64,000 nucleotides of DNA from Myxococcus stipitatus. Lineage in GTDB: Bacteria > Myxococcota > Myxococcia > Myxococcales > Myxococcaceae. The stretch covers positions 4,960,001-5,024,000 of the forward strand of contig NZ_CP102770.1 in assembly GCF_038561935.1 (NCBI RefSeq), in the 5' to 3' direction. The notes under the pieces were generated by a model. The model did no database searches. It was not told the DNA's origin and worked only from the letters and a program-made list of their open reading frames with translations. Of the stretch, positions 41,594 through 52,215 are shown one piece after another (position 1 is the stretch's first letter; every line of letters starts with the position of its first letter). Made by a program: the position numbers and the translations under genes.

Positions 41594-43255
41594 GTGAGCC
41601 AGGTTCCCGCCCCATTCGCCCCGAAATCCGGGCAGCTTCGAGGCCCCCGACTGACCGGGCGCTTCGCGGACGGCACCCTCGGGGAGTTCCCCCTGGGGCC
41701 GCTGACGTCGCTCGGCCGGCATCCGTCCAACACGCTGCGCCTGGTCGACCGGGAGGTCTCCAAGGAGCACGCGACGATTGAACGGGTAGGCAAGGACTTC
41801 GTCCTCAAGGACCTGGGGTCCTCGAACGGGACGTTCGTCAACGGCAAGCGGGTGAAGGAGCTGCGGCTGCGGGACGGGGACGAGATTGCCCTGGGGGCCT
41901 CCCGGCTCATCTTCCACAGCGGCGAGCCCACCGTGAACCCCAACGCGCCCACCGCGCCCGGGGTGACGGTGGTGGCGCAGTCGGTGTCCATGCCCGCCTT
42001 CCTGGCGCAGATGGACCAGGTGCCGCAGAACTTCCGCCCCGTCGAGCAGATGACCGACGGGGAGGCCCTGCGCCGCGACTACGAGAAGCTGCGCATCGCC
42101 CACGAGTTCCACCGGCAGGTGGGCCTGCAGGGCAGCCAGACGGGCCTGTTCGAGCAGATCCTCAAGGTCGCCTTCCAGCTCCTGGCCGCGGACCACGGCG
42201 TCATCCTGAAGGTCGCGGGGGATGGGGAGTTCATCCCGGCCGCGGTGCACCACCGCACGGGCAAGCCCGTCAACGTGATGCTCTCCGACACCGTGCTCAA
42301 GCGCGTGGTGGAGACGGGCAAGGCGGTGCTGACAGCGGACGCCATCATCGACGAGCGCTTCTCCGCGGCGGAGAGCATCGTCGCGCAGGGCATCCGGTCC
42401 GCCATGGCCGTGCCGCTGATGGTGAACTCGAAGATCCAGGCGGTGCTGTTCCTGGACAGCCGCCAGCAGATCAACGCGTTCTCGGAGAAGGACCTGAACA
42501 TCCTCTCCGGCATCGCCTCGCAGGCGAGCATCGCGCTGGAGAACGCCGCGCTGGGCGAGCAGATCCGCGCGGAGGCCGTCACGCGCGCGGAGCTCAGCCG
42601 CTTCCTGTCGAAGGCGGTGGCGGACGCGGTGATCTCCGGCGAGACGGAGGACCTGCGGCAGAGCCGGTTGGCGGAGGTGAGCTGCCTGTTCGCGGACATC
42701 CGGGGCTTCACCACCATCTCCGAGAACGAGTCGCCGCAGGAAGTCGTCTCCATGCTGAACACGTTCTTCTCGTCGATGGCGGACGTGGTGTTCCGCTACG
42801 AGGGGAACCTGGACAAGTTCATCGGCGACTGCGTGATGGCGGTGTGGGGCCCGCCGCTCTCCCACCCGGACGACGCGGCGCGGGCGCTGCGCGCGGCGCT
42901 GGAGATGCAGGACGCGGTGGAGGGCATCAACCGCCAGCGCGTGGAGGCGGGCAAGGCGCCCATCGAGGTGGGCATCGGCATCAACACGGGCCAGGCCGTT
43001 GTCGGCTACATGGGCAGCGCGGAGCGGCACGAGTTCACGGCCATTGGCGACACGGTGAACACGGCCTCGCGGCTGTGCGGCATGGCCAAGAGCGGCGAGG
43101 TGCTCGCATCCGAGACGACGGTGCGCAAGGCCGGTGCGGGCTTCGACGTGGAGGAGCTGCCGGCGCTCACCGTCAAGGGCAAGGAGAAGGCGGTCCCGAC
43201 CTACCGTGTCCATGGCGTGGAATACACGACCGCCGCTTCCCCGCGCCGCGCATGA
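41594..43255 (+). CDS. FHA-GAF class III adenylate/guanylate cyclase
   Basis: 553 residues, soluble. Residues 34-110 are an FHA domain with GRHPSNTLRL, SKEH and SSNGT (phosphothreonine-binding residues present). A GAF domain spans about 175-330. The cyclase catalytic domain (about 350-545) has metal-binding Asp368 (LFADIRGF) and Asp412 (DKFIGDCVMAVWG), and the base- and transition-state residues AIGDTVNTASRL (Asp486, Asn489, Arg493), so it should be active. Asp486-Thr487 is the adenine-type pattern and suggests cAMP. FHA would dock a phosphoprotein, very likely a Ser/Thr kinase product. GTG 41594 follows GAGGA. Its stop overlaps the next gene by 4 bases. Confidence 0.9.
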   Translation: MSQVPAPFAPKSGQLRGPRLTGRFADGTLGEFPLGPLTSLGRHPSNTLRLVDREVSKEHATIERVGKDFVLKDLGSSNGTFVNGKRVKELRLRDGDEIALGASRLIFHSGEPTVNPNAPTAPGVTVVAQSVSMPAFLAQMDQVPQNFRPVEQMTDGEALRRDYEKLRIAHEFHRQVGLQGSQTGLFEQILKVAFQLLAADHGVILKVAGDGEFIPAAVHHRTGKPVNVMLSDTVLKRVVETGKAVLTADAIIDERFSAAESIVAQGIRSAMAVPLMVNSKIQAVLFLDSRQQINAFSEKDLNILSGIASQASIALENAALGEQIRAEAVTRAELSRFLSKAVADAVISGETEDLRQSRLAEVSCLFADIRGFTTISENESPQEVVSMLNTFFSSMADVVFRYEGNLDKFIGDCVMAVWGPPLSHPDDAARALRAALEMQDAVEGINRQRVEAGKAPIEVGIGINTGQAVVGYMGSAERHEFTAIGDTVNTASRLCGMAKSGEVLASETTVRKAGAGFDVEELPALTVKGKEKAVPTYRVHGVEYTTAASPRRA

Positions 43256-45891
43256 CGACGACCCAGGAGTGTCCCAACTGCGGGACCCAGCACGACACCC
43301 GGGTCTACGTCAGCGGCCAGAAGTTGACGTGCCGCTGCGGCATCCGGTTCGAGGTGCGCCGCCAGGATGTGGGCGGCGCGCGGCCGGGGATGCAGAACGC
43401 CTCGTCGATTTCGAGGGACACGGGGTCCAACACGACGTTCGCGCCGCATCGCGCGCGAGACGAGCACACGCGGGACACGGTGGTGCCGGGGCTGCGCGAG
43501 GATGAGCGCATCTCGAGCGCGCCCTACGCCAATGGCGGGGCGCTGAGGGATGCCACCCAGCCGCCGCCGTCGCGGGACTCGCGTGAGGCCGTGCAGGAAT
43601 CAGGGCCGGGCAATTCGAAGGTGGGGCAGGGGAGCGGCATGCGGTCGAGTGGTGGTTCGCGCTCGGGAGTGGCGCCGGGCAACACGTCGGCGGGAGTCCC
43701 TGGCGATGAGGGGGGCGCGGTGAGCGAGCCTTCGTCGACCGAAGCGGGGCACACCGAGCTCGCAGTCGGGAGCTCGCCGACGTTCATCCCTCGGAGCGCC
43801 TCGGGTGTCGTCGTCCCGCCGAGTGGCGTTTCGCTTCCGGGGGGCGCGGTGGGCGGTGAGTCGTCGAGTCATGGCATGAGCGCGGGCTCGGCGTTGGGGA
43901 GCGAAGGCGTGTCCCCGCGTGCGGACGCGCTGCCAGGAGTGCCCATGCCGGAAGGCGATTCGCGCGAGGTCCCCGGTGACGTGGAGGGGCCGAGTGGCGT
44001 GGCGCTGCCCTCGTCGGCACCGGGCCTGGACGAGCCCATGGGCGCGACGCTGGTGCGATCGGCGGCGCCCACGGGGCGTGGCCGGGCGGACTCGGACATG
44101 GATATCCACGCCGTGGAGACCTTCGTGGCGGCGGCGCGCGTGTCGTTGCCTGGGTTCGAGCTCCAGGAGATGCTGGGGCGCGGCGGCATGGGCGAGGTGT
44201 GGCTCGCGCGCCAGACGTCGCTCGGGCGCACGGTGGCGGTGAAGCTCCTGCCGCCGAAGCTGGCGAAGGATCCGGAGTTTGTCGCGCGGTTCGAGAAGGA
44301 GGCCACGGCGCTCGCCGCGCTCAACCACCCGAACATCGTGCAGATCATCGACCGCGGCGTCGCGGGCGAGCACTACTACTTCGTCATGGAGTTCGTGGAG
44401 GGGCGCTCGCTGCGCGAGGCCATCTCCGCGAGCGCGCTCTCGCCGCAGCAGGGGCTGAAGCTGCTGCTCCAGGTGGCGCGCGCCATCGAGTGCGCGCACG
44501 ACAAGGACATCATCCACCGCGACCTCAAGCCGGAGAACATCCTCCTGGACGGGCGCGGCAACGTGAAGGTGGCGGACTTCGGACTGGCGGGCATTCGCCA
44601 GTCGGAGTCCCGGCTCCAGCTCACCGCGACGGCGGTGGCCATGGGCACGCTGAACTACATGGCCCCGGAGCAGCGGCGCGACGCGAAGAACGTCGACGGC
44701 CGCGCGGACCTGTTCTCGCTGGGTGTGGTGCTCTACGAGGTGCTCACGGGAGAGCTGCCGCTGGGGCGCTTCAAGCTGCCCTCGCAGCGCGTGCCGGGGC
44801 TGGACCCGCGCGTGGACCTGGTGGTGGAGCGCCTCCTGGAGACGGACCCGGAGGCCCGCTACGCGAAGGCGGGAGACCTCTGCGCGGCCCTGGAGGTGAT
44901 GATCTCCACGTCGTCCGTGCCAGGGGGCCTGGCGGCGGGGCTCATCACGGACCACCCGCCTCGGACGAGGCGTAGGTCCACGAGCCAGCTCGCGCGCCGC
45001 TTCCGCACGGGATGGCGCGGCATGCGCGCGGGGCTGACCGTCGTCGGCGCGGCGGCGGTGATTGGCCTCGTGGCCAAGCTGGTGCCGGTGAGCGTGCACG
45101 TCGGCAAGGACGACAATGTCGTCATCGGCACCGAAGGCGTGAAGGTCCGCACGGGCACGAAGGCGTGGCCGCCGAACACGTACCATGAGGTCTTCGCCAC
45201 GGCGAACCTGGTGGAGTCGAAGACGCCGGAAGGCGAGTCCCGCTTCGAGGTCTCCTTCGACGACAAGGGCACGGAGGAGCTCAACCTCCACAGCGGTGAC
45301 TGGAAGCTCCAGGACGGCCAGCTGCGTGCGTGGCAGGGCGGACAGGACGCGGGGGGACGGCGGCTGGTGCCCCGGGCCTACGTGGCGCACCGCTACTTCG
45401 CGGCCGACAACTTCGACGCGCAGGTGGTGATGGACGTCAAGCCGCTCGGGAACGAGTACCCCGAGGAGCCGGACGCGCAGCACTACGGCGAGCTGTCGTT
45501 CCGCATCAAGGATCTCCAGGTGTCGGCCTTCGCCATCCCCGAGGTGGGCATGCGCCTGGCGTGGCGCTACTTCACCGAGGACGGGCAGGAGGTCGTCGGC
45601 AACAGCGCCCAGGACACCGACGGGCTCGTCGAGGACGAGATGCCGTTGCCCACGACGGGGCCGTACCTGGTGCGGCTGAAGCTGAGCCCGATGAAGGGCG
45701 GCGTCGTGCTGGCGGAAGGCTTCCTGGGCCGGCAGCGCTTCGCCCGGAAGCTGTTGCCGGGCCTGGCCCACCGCGTGGGCAAGGTGGCGGTGGGCTGCCG
45801 CAACCTCGCCTGCACCTTCGATGACTTGAAGGTGCGGGGCCAGCTGGAGGCCCGCCCCCCGCGCAAGGTCGCCTCCGGCCAGGAGCAGTAG
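43252..45891 (+). CDS. Membrane Ser/Thr protein kinase with N-terminal zinc ribbon and C-terminal periplasmic domain
   Basis: 879 residues. The start is fixed by the ATGA overlap with the cyclase. Residues 7-29 hold CPNC...CRC (Cys7, Cys10, Cys27, Cys29), a zinc-ribbon. Residues about 35-290 are a Ser/Gly/Pro-rich linker. The kinase domain (302-560) is complete: LGRGGMGEVW, VAVK (Lys331), HRDLKPEN (Asp424) and DFG (Asp442), MGTLNYMAPEQ, and a Hanks-type C-lobe. A membrane helix (594-615) leads to an outer domain of about 260 residues, rich in beta strands, with RFEVSFDDKGTEELNLHSGDW, that looks like a DUF1080/laminin-G-like sandwich (inference). Coupling to the cyclase suggests that FHA recognises this kinase or its target. 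Confidence 0.9.
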   Translation: MTTTQECPNCGTQHDTRVYVSGQKLTCRCGIRFEVRRQDVGGARPGMQNASSISRDTGSNTTFAPHRARDEHTRDTVVPGLREDERISSAPYANGGALRDATQPPPSRDSREAVQESGPGNSKVGQGSGMRSSGGSRSGVAPGNTSAGVPGDEGGAVSEPSSTEAGHTELAVGSSPTFIPRSASGVVVPPSGVSLPGGAVGGESSSHGMSAGSALGSEGVSPRADALPGVPMPEGDSREVPGDVEGPSGVALPSSAPGLDEPMGATLVRSAAPTGRGRADSDMDIHAVETFVAAARVSLPGFELQEMLGRGGMGEVWLARQTSLGRTVAVKLLPPKLAKDPEFVARFEKEATALAALNHPNIVQIIDRGVAGEHYYFVMEFVEGRSLREAISASALSPQQGLKLLLQVARAIECAHDKDIIHRDLKPENILLDGRGNVKVADFGLAGIRQSESRLQLTATAVAMGTLNYMAPEQRRDAKNVDGRADLFSLGVVLYEVLTGELPLGRFKLPSQRVPGLDPRVDLVVERLLETDPEARYAKAGDLCAALEVMISTSSVPGGLAAGLITDHPPRTRRRSTSQLARRFRTGWRGMRAGLTVVGAAAVIGLVAKLVPVSVHVGKDDNVVIGTEGVKVRTGTKAWPPNTYHEVFATANLVESKTPEGESRFEVSFDDKGTEELNLHSGDWKLQDGQLRAWQGGQDAGGRRLVPRAYVAHRYFAADNFDAQVVMDVKPLGNEYPEEPDAQHYGELSFRIKDLQVSAFAIPEVGMRLAWRYFTEDGQEVVGNSAQDTDGLVEDEMPLPTTGPYLVRLKLSPMKGGVVLAEGFLGRQRFARKLLPGLAHRVGKVAVGCRNLACTFDDLKVRGQLEARPPRKVASGQEQ

Positions 45892-46199
45892 CTCCCTCGT
45901 CTTAGGCTCCCTGGCTGCCAGCGGCGCGCGGCCCACTGTGTCGCTGCCAACAAGAGGGGCGTCCGCGAGGGAGGCAACTCACGATGGGCCTTGGGGCCGT
46001 GGGTGGGTGCGTCGCGCGCCCGGGAGCGTGGGCCTGGCGGCGGGACACTTCTCCGGAAGCCTCATGTTTCGGACATCCCGGGCGTCGCTCGTGAAGGGCG
46101 GCCCCAGGTGGCCTTGCGCGCCCTGTCCTCGCACCCCACCTTTCCTCGCTGTCCAGGCCCCGGTGCAACGAGCCCGGGCCCGGCTGTCGGAGGGAAGGA
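45892..46199. other. 308-bp intergenic region, no gene recognised
   Basis: Between the kinase stop and the next start. I see no reading frame with the codon bias of its neighbours, no RNA gene and no clear promoter. The last 14 bases hold the strong ribosome site GGAGGGAAGGA of the next gene. Confidence 0.5.
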
Positions 46200-47054
46200 A
46201 TGAGCTTCTGGCGCGTCCTCGTTGCGCCCCTCTACGCCGCGTTCCTCGCGGCGCTCGTGTCGGCTGCGTTCAGCCAGGGACGGCGATGCGTGGCATCTCG
46301 GCCCCCTCGGGGGATGGCCCTCTGGTTCGGCCTCCTGGCACTGGGCGCGCTCTGGACGCAGGACGTCCTGTCGTCCGAGGCCGTGGACAAGTCCGTGGCG
46401 CTCGCGCTGGTGATGCTCTCCGCCCTCCTGGTGGTGCGGGGCTCTCGCGTGCGGATGAGCGCGGATGGGCTGGGAGGCTCGGCACCCAGGTCCCTGGATG
46501 ATGCGGTGGCGGCGCTGCGCTCCGGAGAGACGCGAGGGTGGGGTGTCTTCCAGGGGACGCTCGACGCGGACGAGGTCCTCTCCTCTCCAGGCGGCGTCGC
46601 CTGTGCGTTCTTCGAGTCCGAGGTCCGCACCGTGGCCGAGCACGGGAGGAAGGGGGCACTCCTCTCCCACGAGCGAGGCTACTCCCCCACGCTGATGCTC
46701 CGGGGCGCGCATTCACGGGCGCACGTGTGCTTCTCGCCGGCCTCCGTGATGGCGCCCGTGTGTCCACGCAGGTGCACGACACCTCCCTGGACGCCCAGCG
46801 AGGAGCCTCGGGCGTTGTCCTGGGAGCGCGTGGGGACACCGGGCGAGGTCTGCTTCGTGGTGGGGGAGTTGAGCCGCGGCCCCCGTGAAGGGACGTACGT
46901 CCTGCGCGGAGAGAAGCGCCGCGCGGCGCTGGTGGTGATGGGCTCCGAGCTCGAGTCCCTCCGCGCCAGCCTGTCCCGCCGGGCCTGGATGCACTTCGCG
47001 GCGGCCGGAGCGATGTCCATGGCCGCCGCGGTGGTGCTCTCGCGCTCGATGTGA
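46200..47054 (+). CDS. Membrane protein, possibly GIDE/MULAN-domain-like
   Basis: 284 residues. It has hydrophobic segments at the N-terminus (VLVAPLYAAFLAALVSAAF; ALWFGLLALGALW; VALALVMLSALLVV) and one at the very C-terminus (FAAAGAMSMAAAVVL). The middle, about 115-160 (GVFQGTLDADEVLSSPGGVACAFFESEV), is like the GIDE/MULAN fold, in which a gene product has GxVxG....L.SP.sg..C.yy...V. In bacteria that domain is of unknown function. Cys-rich PVCPRRCT lies further on. The match is weak, and I cannot exclude an unrelated beta-domain membrane protein. ATG 46200 has a strong ribosome site. Confidence 0.5.
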   Translation: MSFWRVLVAPLYAAFLAALVSAAFSQGRRCVASRPPRGMALWFGLLALGALWTQDVLSSEAVDKSVALALVMLSALLVVRGSRVRMSADGLGGSAPRSLDDAVAALRSGETRGWGVFQGTLDADEVLSSPGGVACAFFESEVRTVAEHGRKGALLSHERGYSPTLMLRGAHSRAHVCFSPASVMAPVCPRRCTTPPWTPSEEPRALSWERVGTPGEVCFVVGELSRGPREGTYVLRGEKRRAALVVMGSELESLRASLSRRAWMHFAAAGAMSMAAAVVLSRSM

Positions 47055-47077
47055 GCACGAGAGCCCTCCAGGCTCAC
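47051..47077. terminator. Candidate two-way terminator between convergent genes
   Basis: GTGAGC (47051-47056) pairs with GCTCAC (47072-47077), and inside it GAGCC-CTCCA-GGCTC (47061-47075) forms a second stem. Both stop codons of the two converging genes lie in the structure. No T-run is seen. Confidence 0.35.
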
Positions 47078-49401
47078 GGCACCGTGGGGCCGAACGCCGT
47101 GGAGAACACGAGCTGCTCCTGGCTGTCCGCCAGCCGCACGGTGAAGGTGCGCTCGATGCCGCCCAGGCCACGCGGCGTGCTCTTCGCGACCTCGGCCAGC
47201 ACGGCGCCCGCGGCGCGCAGGTGGAAGCCCGTGTTCCACAGGCTCTCCAGGTCGCTGTGCACGGTGCGCAGCTCCTCGCCGCTGCGGCGCTCCTCGATGG
47301 ACTTGCGCAGCCGCACGAGGCCATCGACGAAGCGGCGGCACTTGGCCAGCGTGTTGCGGTTCTTGTCGGTGACCTCCGCGAAGCTGAAGTTCCCGCCGGG
47401 CGGCTGCCACGTCATCTCCCGCAGCAGCAGGCCCGAGGCGAGCTCCTTCACCGTGGCGTCCCGCTGGATGAACCACGCGGCGATCTGCGCGGCGCGCGTG
47501 GGTGAGAGGTCCCCGGACAGGAAGCTGCCCTTGTTCATCACCTCGGTGAGGTAGGCCTCCCAGATGGGCGCGTAGACGAGCTTGCGGAACTCGGAGGACA
47601 CGCGGGCCGTCTGCTCGCTCCACGGCATGGCGCGCGCGAGCGCCCGGGCGAAGAGCTTGACGTCGAAGCCCTGGATCCGGGGCACGAGCTCTCGCAGCAT
47701 CGCGTCGGACACCTTGAGCTCGACCTGGGTCTGCACGTCCGTCTTGCCCAGGTGGGCCTCCAGCGTCGACGTCACCTTGGAGGCATCGTTCGCGTCGAGC
47801 ACGCCCCACACGACGGCGTCATCCACCGCCTGCTGGAGCTCCTGCTTCGAGAGCTTCTTCTTCTGGCCCCACAGCAGCATGTGCAGGCCGTAGCGGAAGT
47901 CGGACGCGGCGGGGGCGAGCGCGAACGACTCCATGTCCGCCTGGAAGTCCACCATCCAGCGGTTGCGGTGGCCCAGCAGTGCGTCTTCGTAGGCACGCCG
48001 CCCCAGGAACGCCTGGCGTCGCGCGCCCTGCGTGTTCTCCTGGGAGACCCACGTCTGCTTGAGCGTGTTGCGCGACTTGAGCACCTCGAAGGTGCCCACG
48101 GTGAGCGAGAAGCCCACGGTCTGCTGGAGCGTGAAGGACGCGGAGTTGAGGTAGTTCTTCAGCGTGAAGGTGCCGGCGTTGGCGGGCTCGCGCAGCCACG
48201 CCATCAGGTCCACCAGGTTGCCGCGCAAGAGCGAGCCGTGGAAGCGCAGCGCGGTGGCCTCGTCCAGCTCGACCTCCAACAGCGTCGCGGACTCGGAGAT
48301 GCGCAGGTACTCGTACTGGAACGCGCTGGCGACGCGCGCCTTCACCACCTTCTCCAGCGCGGACTCGACCTTCTGCTTGAACTCGTCCCACTCCTGCTTC
48401 AGGTGGCCCAGGTTGATGAGCTGCGGATCCAACCCCAGCCGCTCCAGCACCGCGCGCAGCAGCGCCTCCTCCTCGGGCGAGAGCACCTTGCGGAGCGCCT
48501 TCTCGATGAGTTCGTCCACCTTCGACTCGGCCTGGCCGGCGAGTGCGCTCAGCACCTCCTTGAGCCGCGCCTGCACGGCCTCGGGGTCGGAGAACGCCAC
48601 GGTGATGCCCAGCCCCGCGCCGCTCGCGGCCTCGTGGGACTTCGCCTTGCGCACCGCCAGGTGGATGCGCCCGGGACCGGGGCGCGAGAAGCTGAGCTGG
48701 TAGTCGTCGACCAGCGACACGCGGGCCCGCACCAGGGCCACGATGGAGCTCTTGAGCTCGATGAGCTCGCTGTTGCGGACGAACGACAGCTCCGACAGGT
48801 TCGACGTGAAGAGGTCCGCCCAGCCCAGGTCCAGCCCGGTCTCGAGCATGCCGCGCACGCGCCATGCGACCGCGTCCCCCGTCGCCATCTTCGTCAGGTC
48901 GGTGGACAGCACCAGCAGGCGCGGCTGCGCCAGGTCCTCCTTCGCCGCCTCGCGCATGTTTCGCGTCAGGGGATGCGCCCGATAGTCGCTGAGCGTGGCG
49001 GACAGCTCCGTCTGCCCGTTGACGGTGACCATGGACCAGCCACCGGACGCCGAGGCCTTGATGCGCGCGGTGGCCTGGTAGCGCATCCACCCCGTGTTCC
49101 CGCCCAGGATGAGCTGCGGGCGGGGCATGTCCGAAGGAGGCGCGTTCGCGGGCGGGGCCTCGCCCACCACGCCGTTCTCGTCCACGTCGCCCACCGAGTT
49201 GAAGTTGCGGACCGTGGCCTCCGCGCTGGCCTCGAAGGAGAGCGCGAAGTCCGCCAGGCTCAGCTTGGGCGGCAGGATTCCTCCGCGCGTCAGGCCCTCC
49301 TGGGCCAGCGTCACCCGGATGTCCTGCTCCTGCAGCTTCACATCGGGAATCTTCTCCGCCAGCTCCGCGGGCAGGTTGGCCAGCGTCTCAATCACTCGCA
49401 T
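47074..49401 (-). CDS. Large soluble protein of unknown family
   Basis: 775 residues, no signal peptide and no membrane helix that I can see. ATG 49401 follows GGGGAG. The sequence is not low-complexity, is rich in Leu/Glu/Arg helices and Val-rich strands, and has a long helical part at about 275-360 (ALRKVLSPEEEALLRAVLERLGL, EFKQKVESALEKVVKARVA). The N-terminal part reads as beta-sandwich (WMRYQATARIKASASGGWSMV). No catalytic motif, zinc site or P-loop is seen. It converges with the GIDE-like gene and is followed upstream by a regulator operon. I do not recognise the family. Confidence 0.7.
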   Translation of the reverse strand: MRVIETLANLPAELAEKIPDVKLQEQDIRVTLAQEGLTRGGILPPKLSLADFALSFEASAEATVRNFNSVGDVDENGVVGEAPPANAPPSDMPRPQLILGGNTGWMRYQATARIKASASGGWSMVTVNGQTELSATLSDYRAHPLTRNMREAAKEDLAQPRLLVLSTDLTKMATGDAVAWRVRGMLETGLDLGWADLFTSNLSELSFVRNSELIELKSSIVALVRARVSLVDDYQLSFSRPGPGRIHLAVRKAKSHEAASGAGLGITVAFSDPEAVQARLKEVLSALAGQAESKVDELIEKALRKVLSPEEEALLRAVLERLGLDPQLINLGHLKQEWDEFKQKVESALEKVVKARVASAFQYEYLRISESATLLEVELDEATALRFHGSLLRGNLVDLMAWLREPANAGTFTLKNYLNSASFTLQQTVGFSLTVGTFEVLKSRNTLKQTWVSQENTQGARRQAFLGRRAYEDALLGHRNRWMVDFQADMESFALAPAASDFRYGLHMLLWGQKKKLSKQELQQAVDDAVVWGVLDANDASKVTSTLEAHLGKTDVQTQVELKVSDAMLRELVPRIQGFDVKLFARALARAMPWSEQTARVSSEFRKLVYAPIWEAYLTEVMNKGSFLSGDLSPTRAAQIAAWFIQRDATVKELASGLLLREMTWQPPGGNFSFAEVTDKNRNTLAKCRRFVDGLVRLRKSIEERRSGEELRTVHSDLESLWNTGFHLRAAGAVLAEVAKSTPRGLGGIERTFTVRLADSQEQLVFSTAFGPTVP

Positions 49402-49537
49402 CGGACTCCCCCTCGAACCGGATGGTCTTCGGCCTCCAGCATGCTCCAGGTTGTTCCAGGAGGCACGCCTTGTCGGCTTCGGGGAGGAATTCCAGGGTGG
49501 CTCGGCTGTCAGCGAGGAGGGCCGCCGACGGAGCGCG

Positions 49538-51109
<1,572 letters not shown>

Positions 51110-51124
51110 CGTTCGGCCCACCTC

Positions 51125-51958
51125 TCAGGCCGCGCGGCCCAGCAGCAGTCGCTGGCCCTCGCGCGCCGGCTCGCACACGGGGAAGATGGAGCGGGCCTGC
51201 TCGGCCATGTCCTCCAGCACCTCGTCCGAGTGCGCCGGGTCATGGTGGAACAGGCACAGTCGGCGCGCACCCACCGCCTTCGCCACGCCCGCCGCGTCCA
51301 TCATCGTCGAGTGACCCCAGCCCTTCTTCGGGATGCCCCGACGGCCGTCGTACTCCTCCGGCGTGTACTGCGCGTCGAGGCACAGCACGTCCGCGCCCTC
51401 GAGCATCCGCGCGACGTCGGGCGCGATGTCCTCCATCCGCAGCTCCACGTCCGTGGCGTAGACGAACGAGTGGCCATCCGCCTCCACGCGATACGCCAGG
51501 CACCCCTGCGGGTGGGGCACGTCGATGGGCGTCACCTTGAACGGGCCCACCTCCACCGTCTTGCCGTGCAGCGCCGACAGGAAGTCCATGCGCGAGCGCA
51601 TGATGCTCAGCGGCACCGGGAAGTGCGGAGGCTGCATCTGCGCCGCCAGCTCCGTCTGGAGCCCCTGCGCGCCGTTGGCCCCCGGGCCGTACATCGTCAG
51701 CTCGGAGGTGGGCAGGTACGCGGGCGTGAAGAAGGGGAAGCCCTGAACGTGGTCCCAGTGCAGGTGCGAGAAGAACATCGCGACCTTGTGCGGCGTGGCC
51801 TCGCGCATCATCACCTCGCCCAGCGCGCGGATGCCCGTGCCCGCGTCGAAGATGAGCCGGTGGCCCTGGCTCGTCACCTCCACGCACGCCGTGTTCCCAC
51901 CAATGCGAGAGCCCGAGACCGCGATGCTTCCCCGAACGCCGTAGTACCGGACTTCCAT
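51125..51958 (-). CDS. Metallo-beta-lactamase-fold hydrolase
   Basis: 277 residues. The fold's metal motif HLHWDH (His65, His67, Asp69, His70) is complete, with further ligands in VPHPQG and the late DAQYTPEEYDG and FHHDPAHSDE. The sequence is of the type seen in phosphodiesterase/RNase Z-like and PhnP-like hydrolases, and the exact substrate is not deducible (cyclic nucleotide or lipid phosphodiester is possible). ATG 51958 follows GAGGAGG. Co-transcription with a GAF-type activator suggests that it removes or makes the ligand that the activator senses (inference). Confidence 0.88.
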   Translation of the reverse strand: MEVRYYGVRGSIAVSGSRIGGNTACVEVTSQGHRLIFDAGTGIRALGEVMMREATPHKVAMFFSHLHWDHVQGFPFFTPAYLPTSELTMYGPGANGAQGLQTELAAQMQPPHFPVPLSIMRSRMDFLSALHGKTVEVGPFKVTPIDVPHPQGCLAYRVEADGHSFVYATDVELRMEDIAPDVARMLEGADVLCLDAQYTPEEYDGRRGIPKKGWGHSTMMDAAGVAKAVGARRLCLFHHDPAHSDEVLEDMAEQARSIFPVCEPAREGQRLLLGRAA

Positions 51959-52215
51959 GATGAGCCTCCTCGAAAGGTGGAGGGCATCCTCGGGACGCCC
52001 TGATGCCCTGTGCTTGAGCACGCGCGGTGCCATGCCCAAGTGCCCGGAATTATTGACGGGAGGTCTGACTCTGTGAGGCAGTGCGCCAATCTGGATCGCC
52101 CTCGGATGGTGCGGCCGTACCATTCCGGCGCGTCGAGGCCGGGAGGCTCTTCCGGGCTCTTTCGAGGGCCTTGGGCGTGGTCGCCGGCGTGGGAAATCCG
52201 GTGTAGGAGAGGCCC

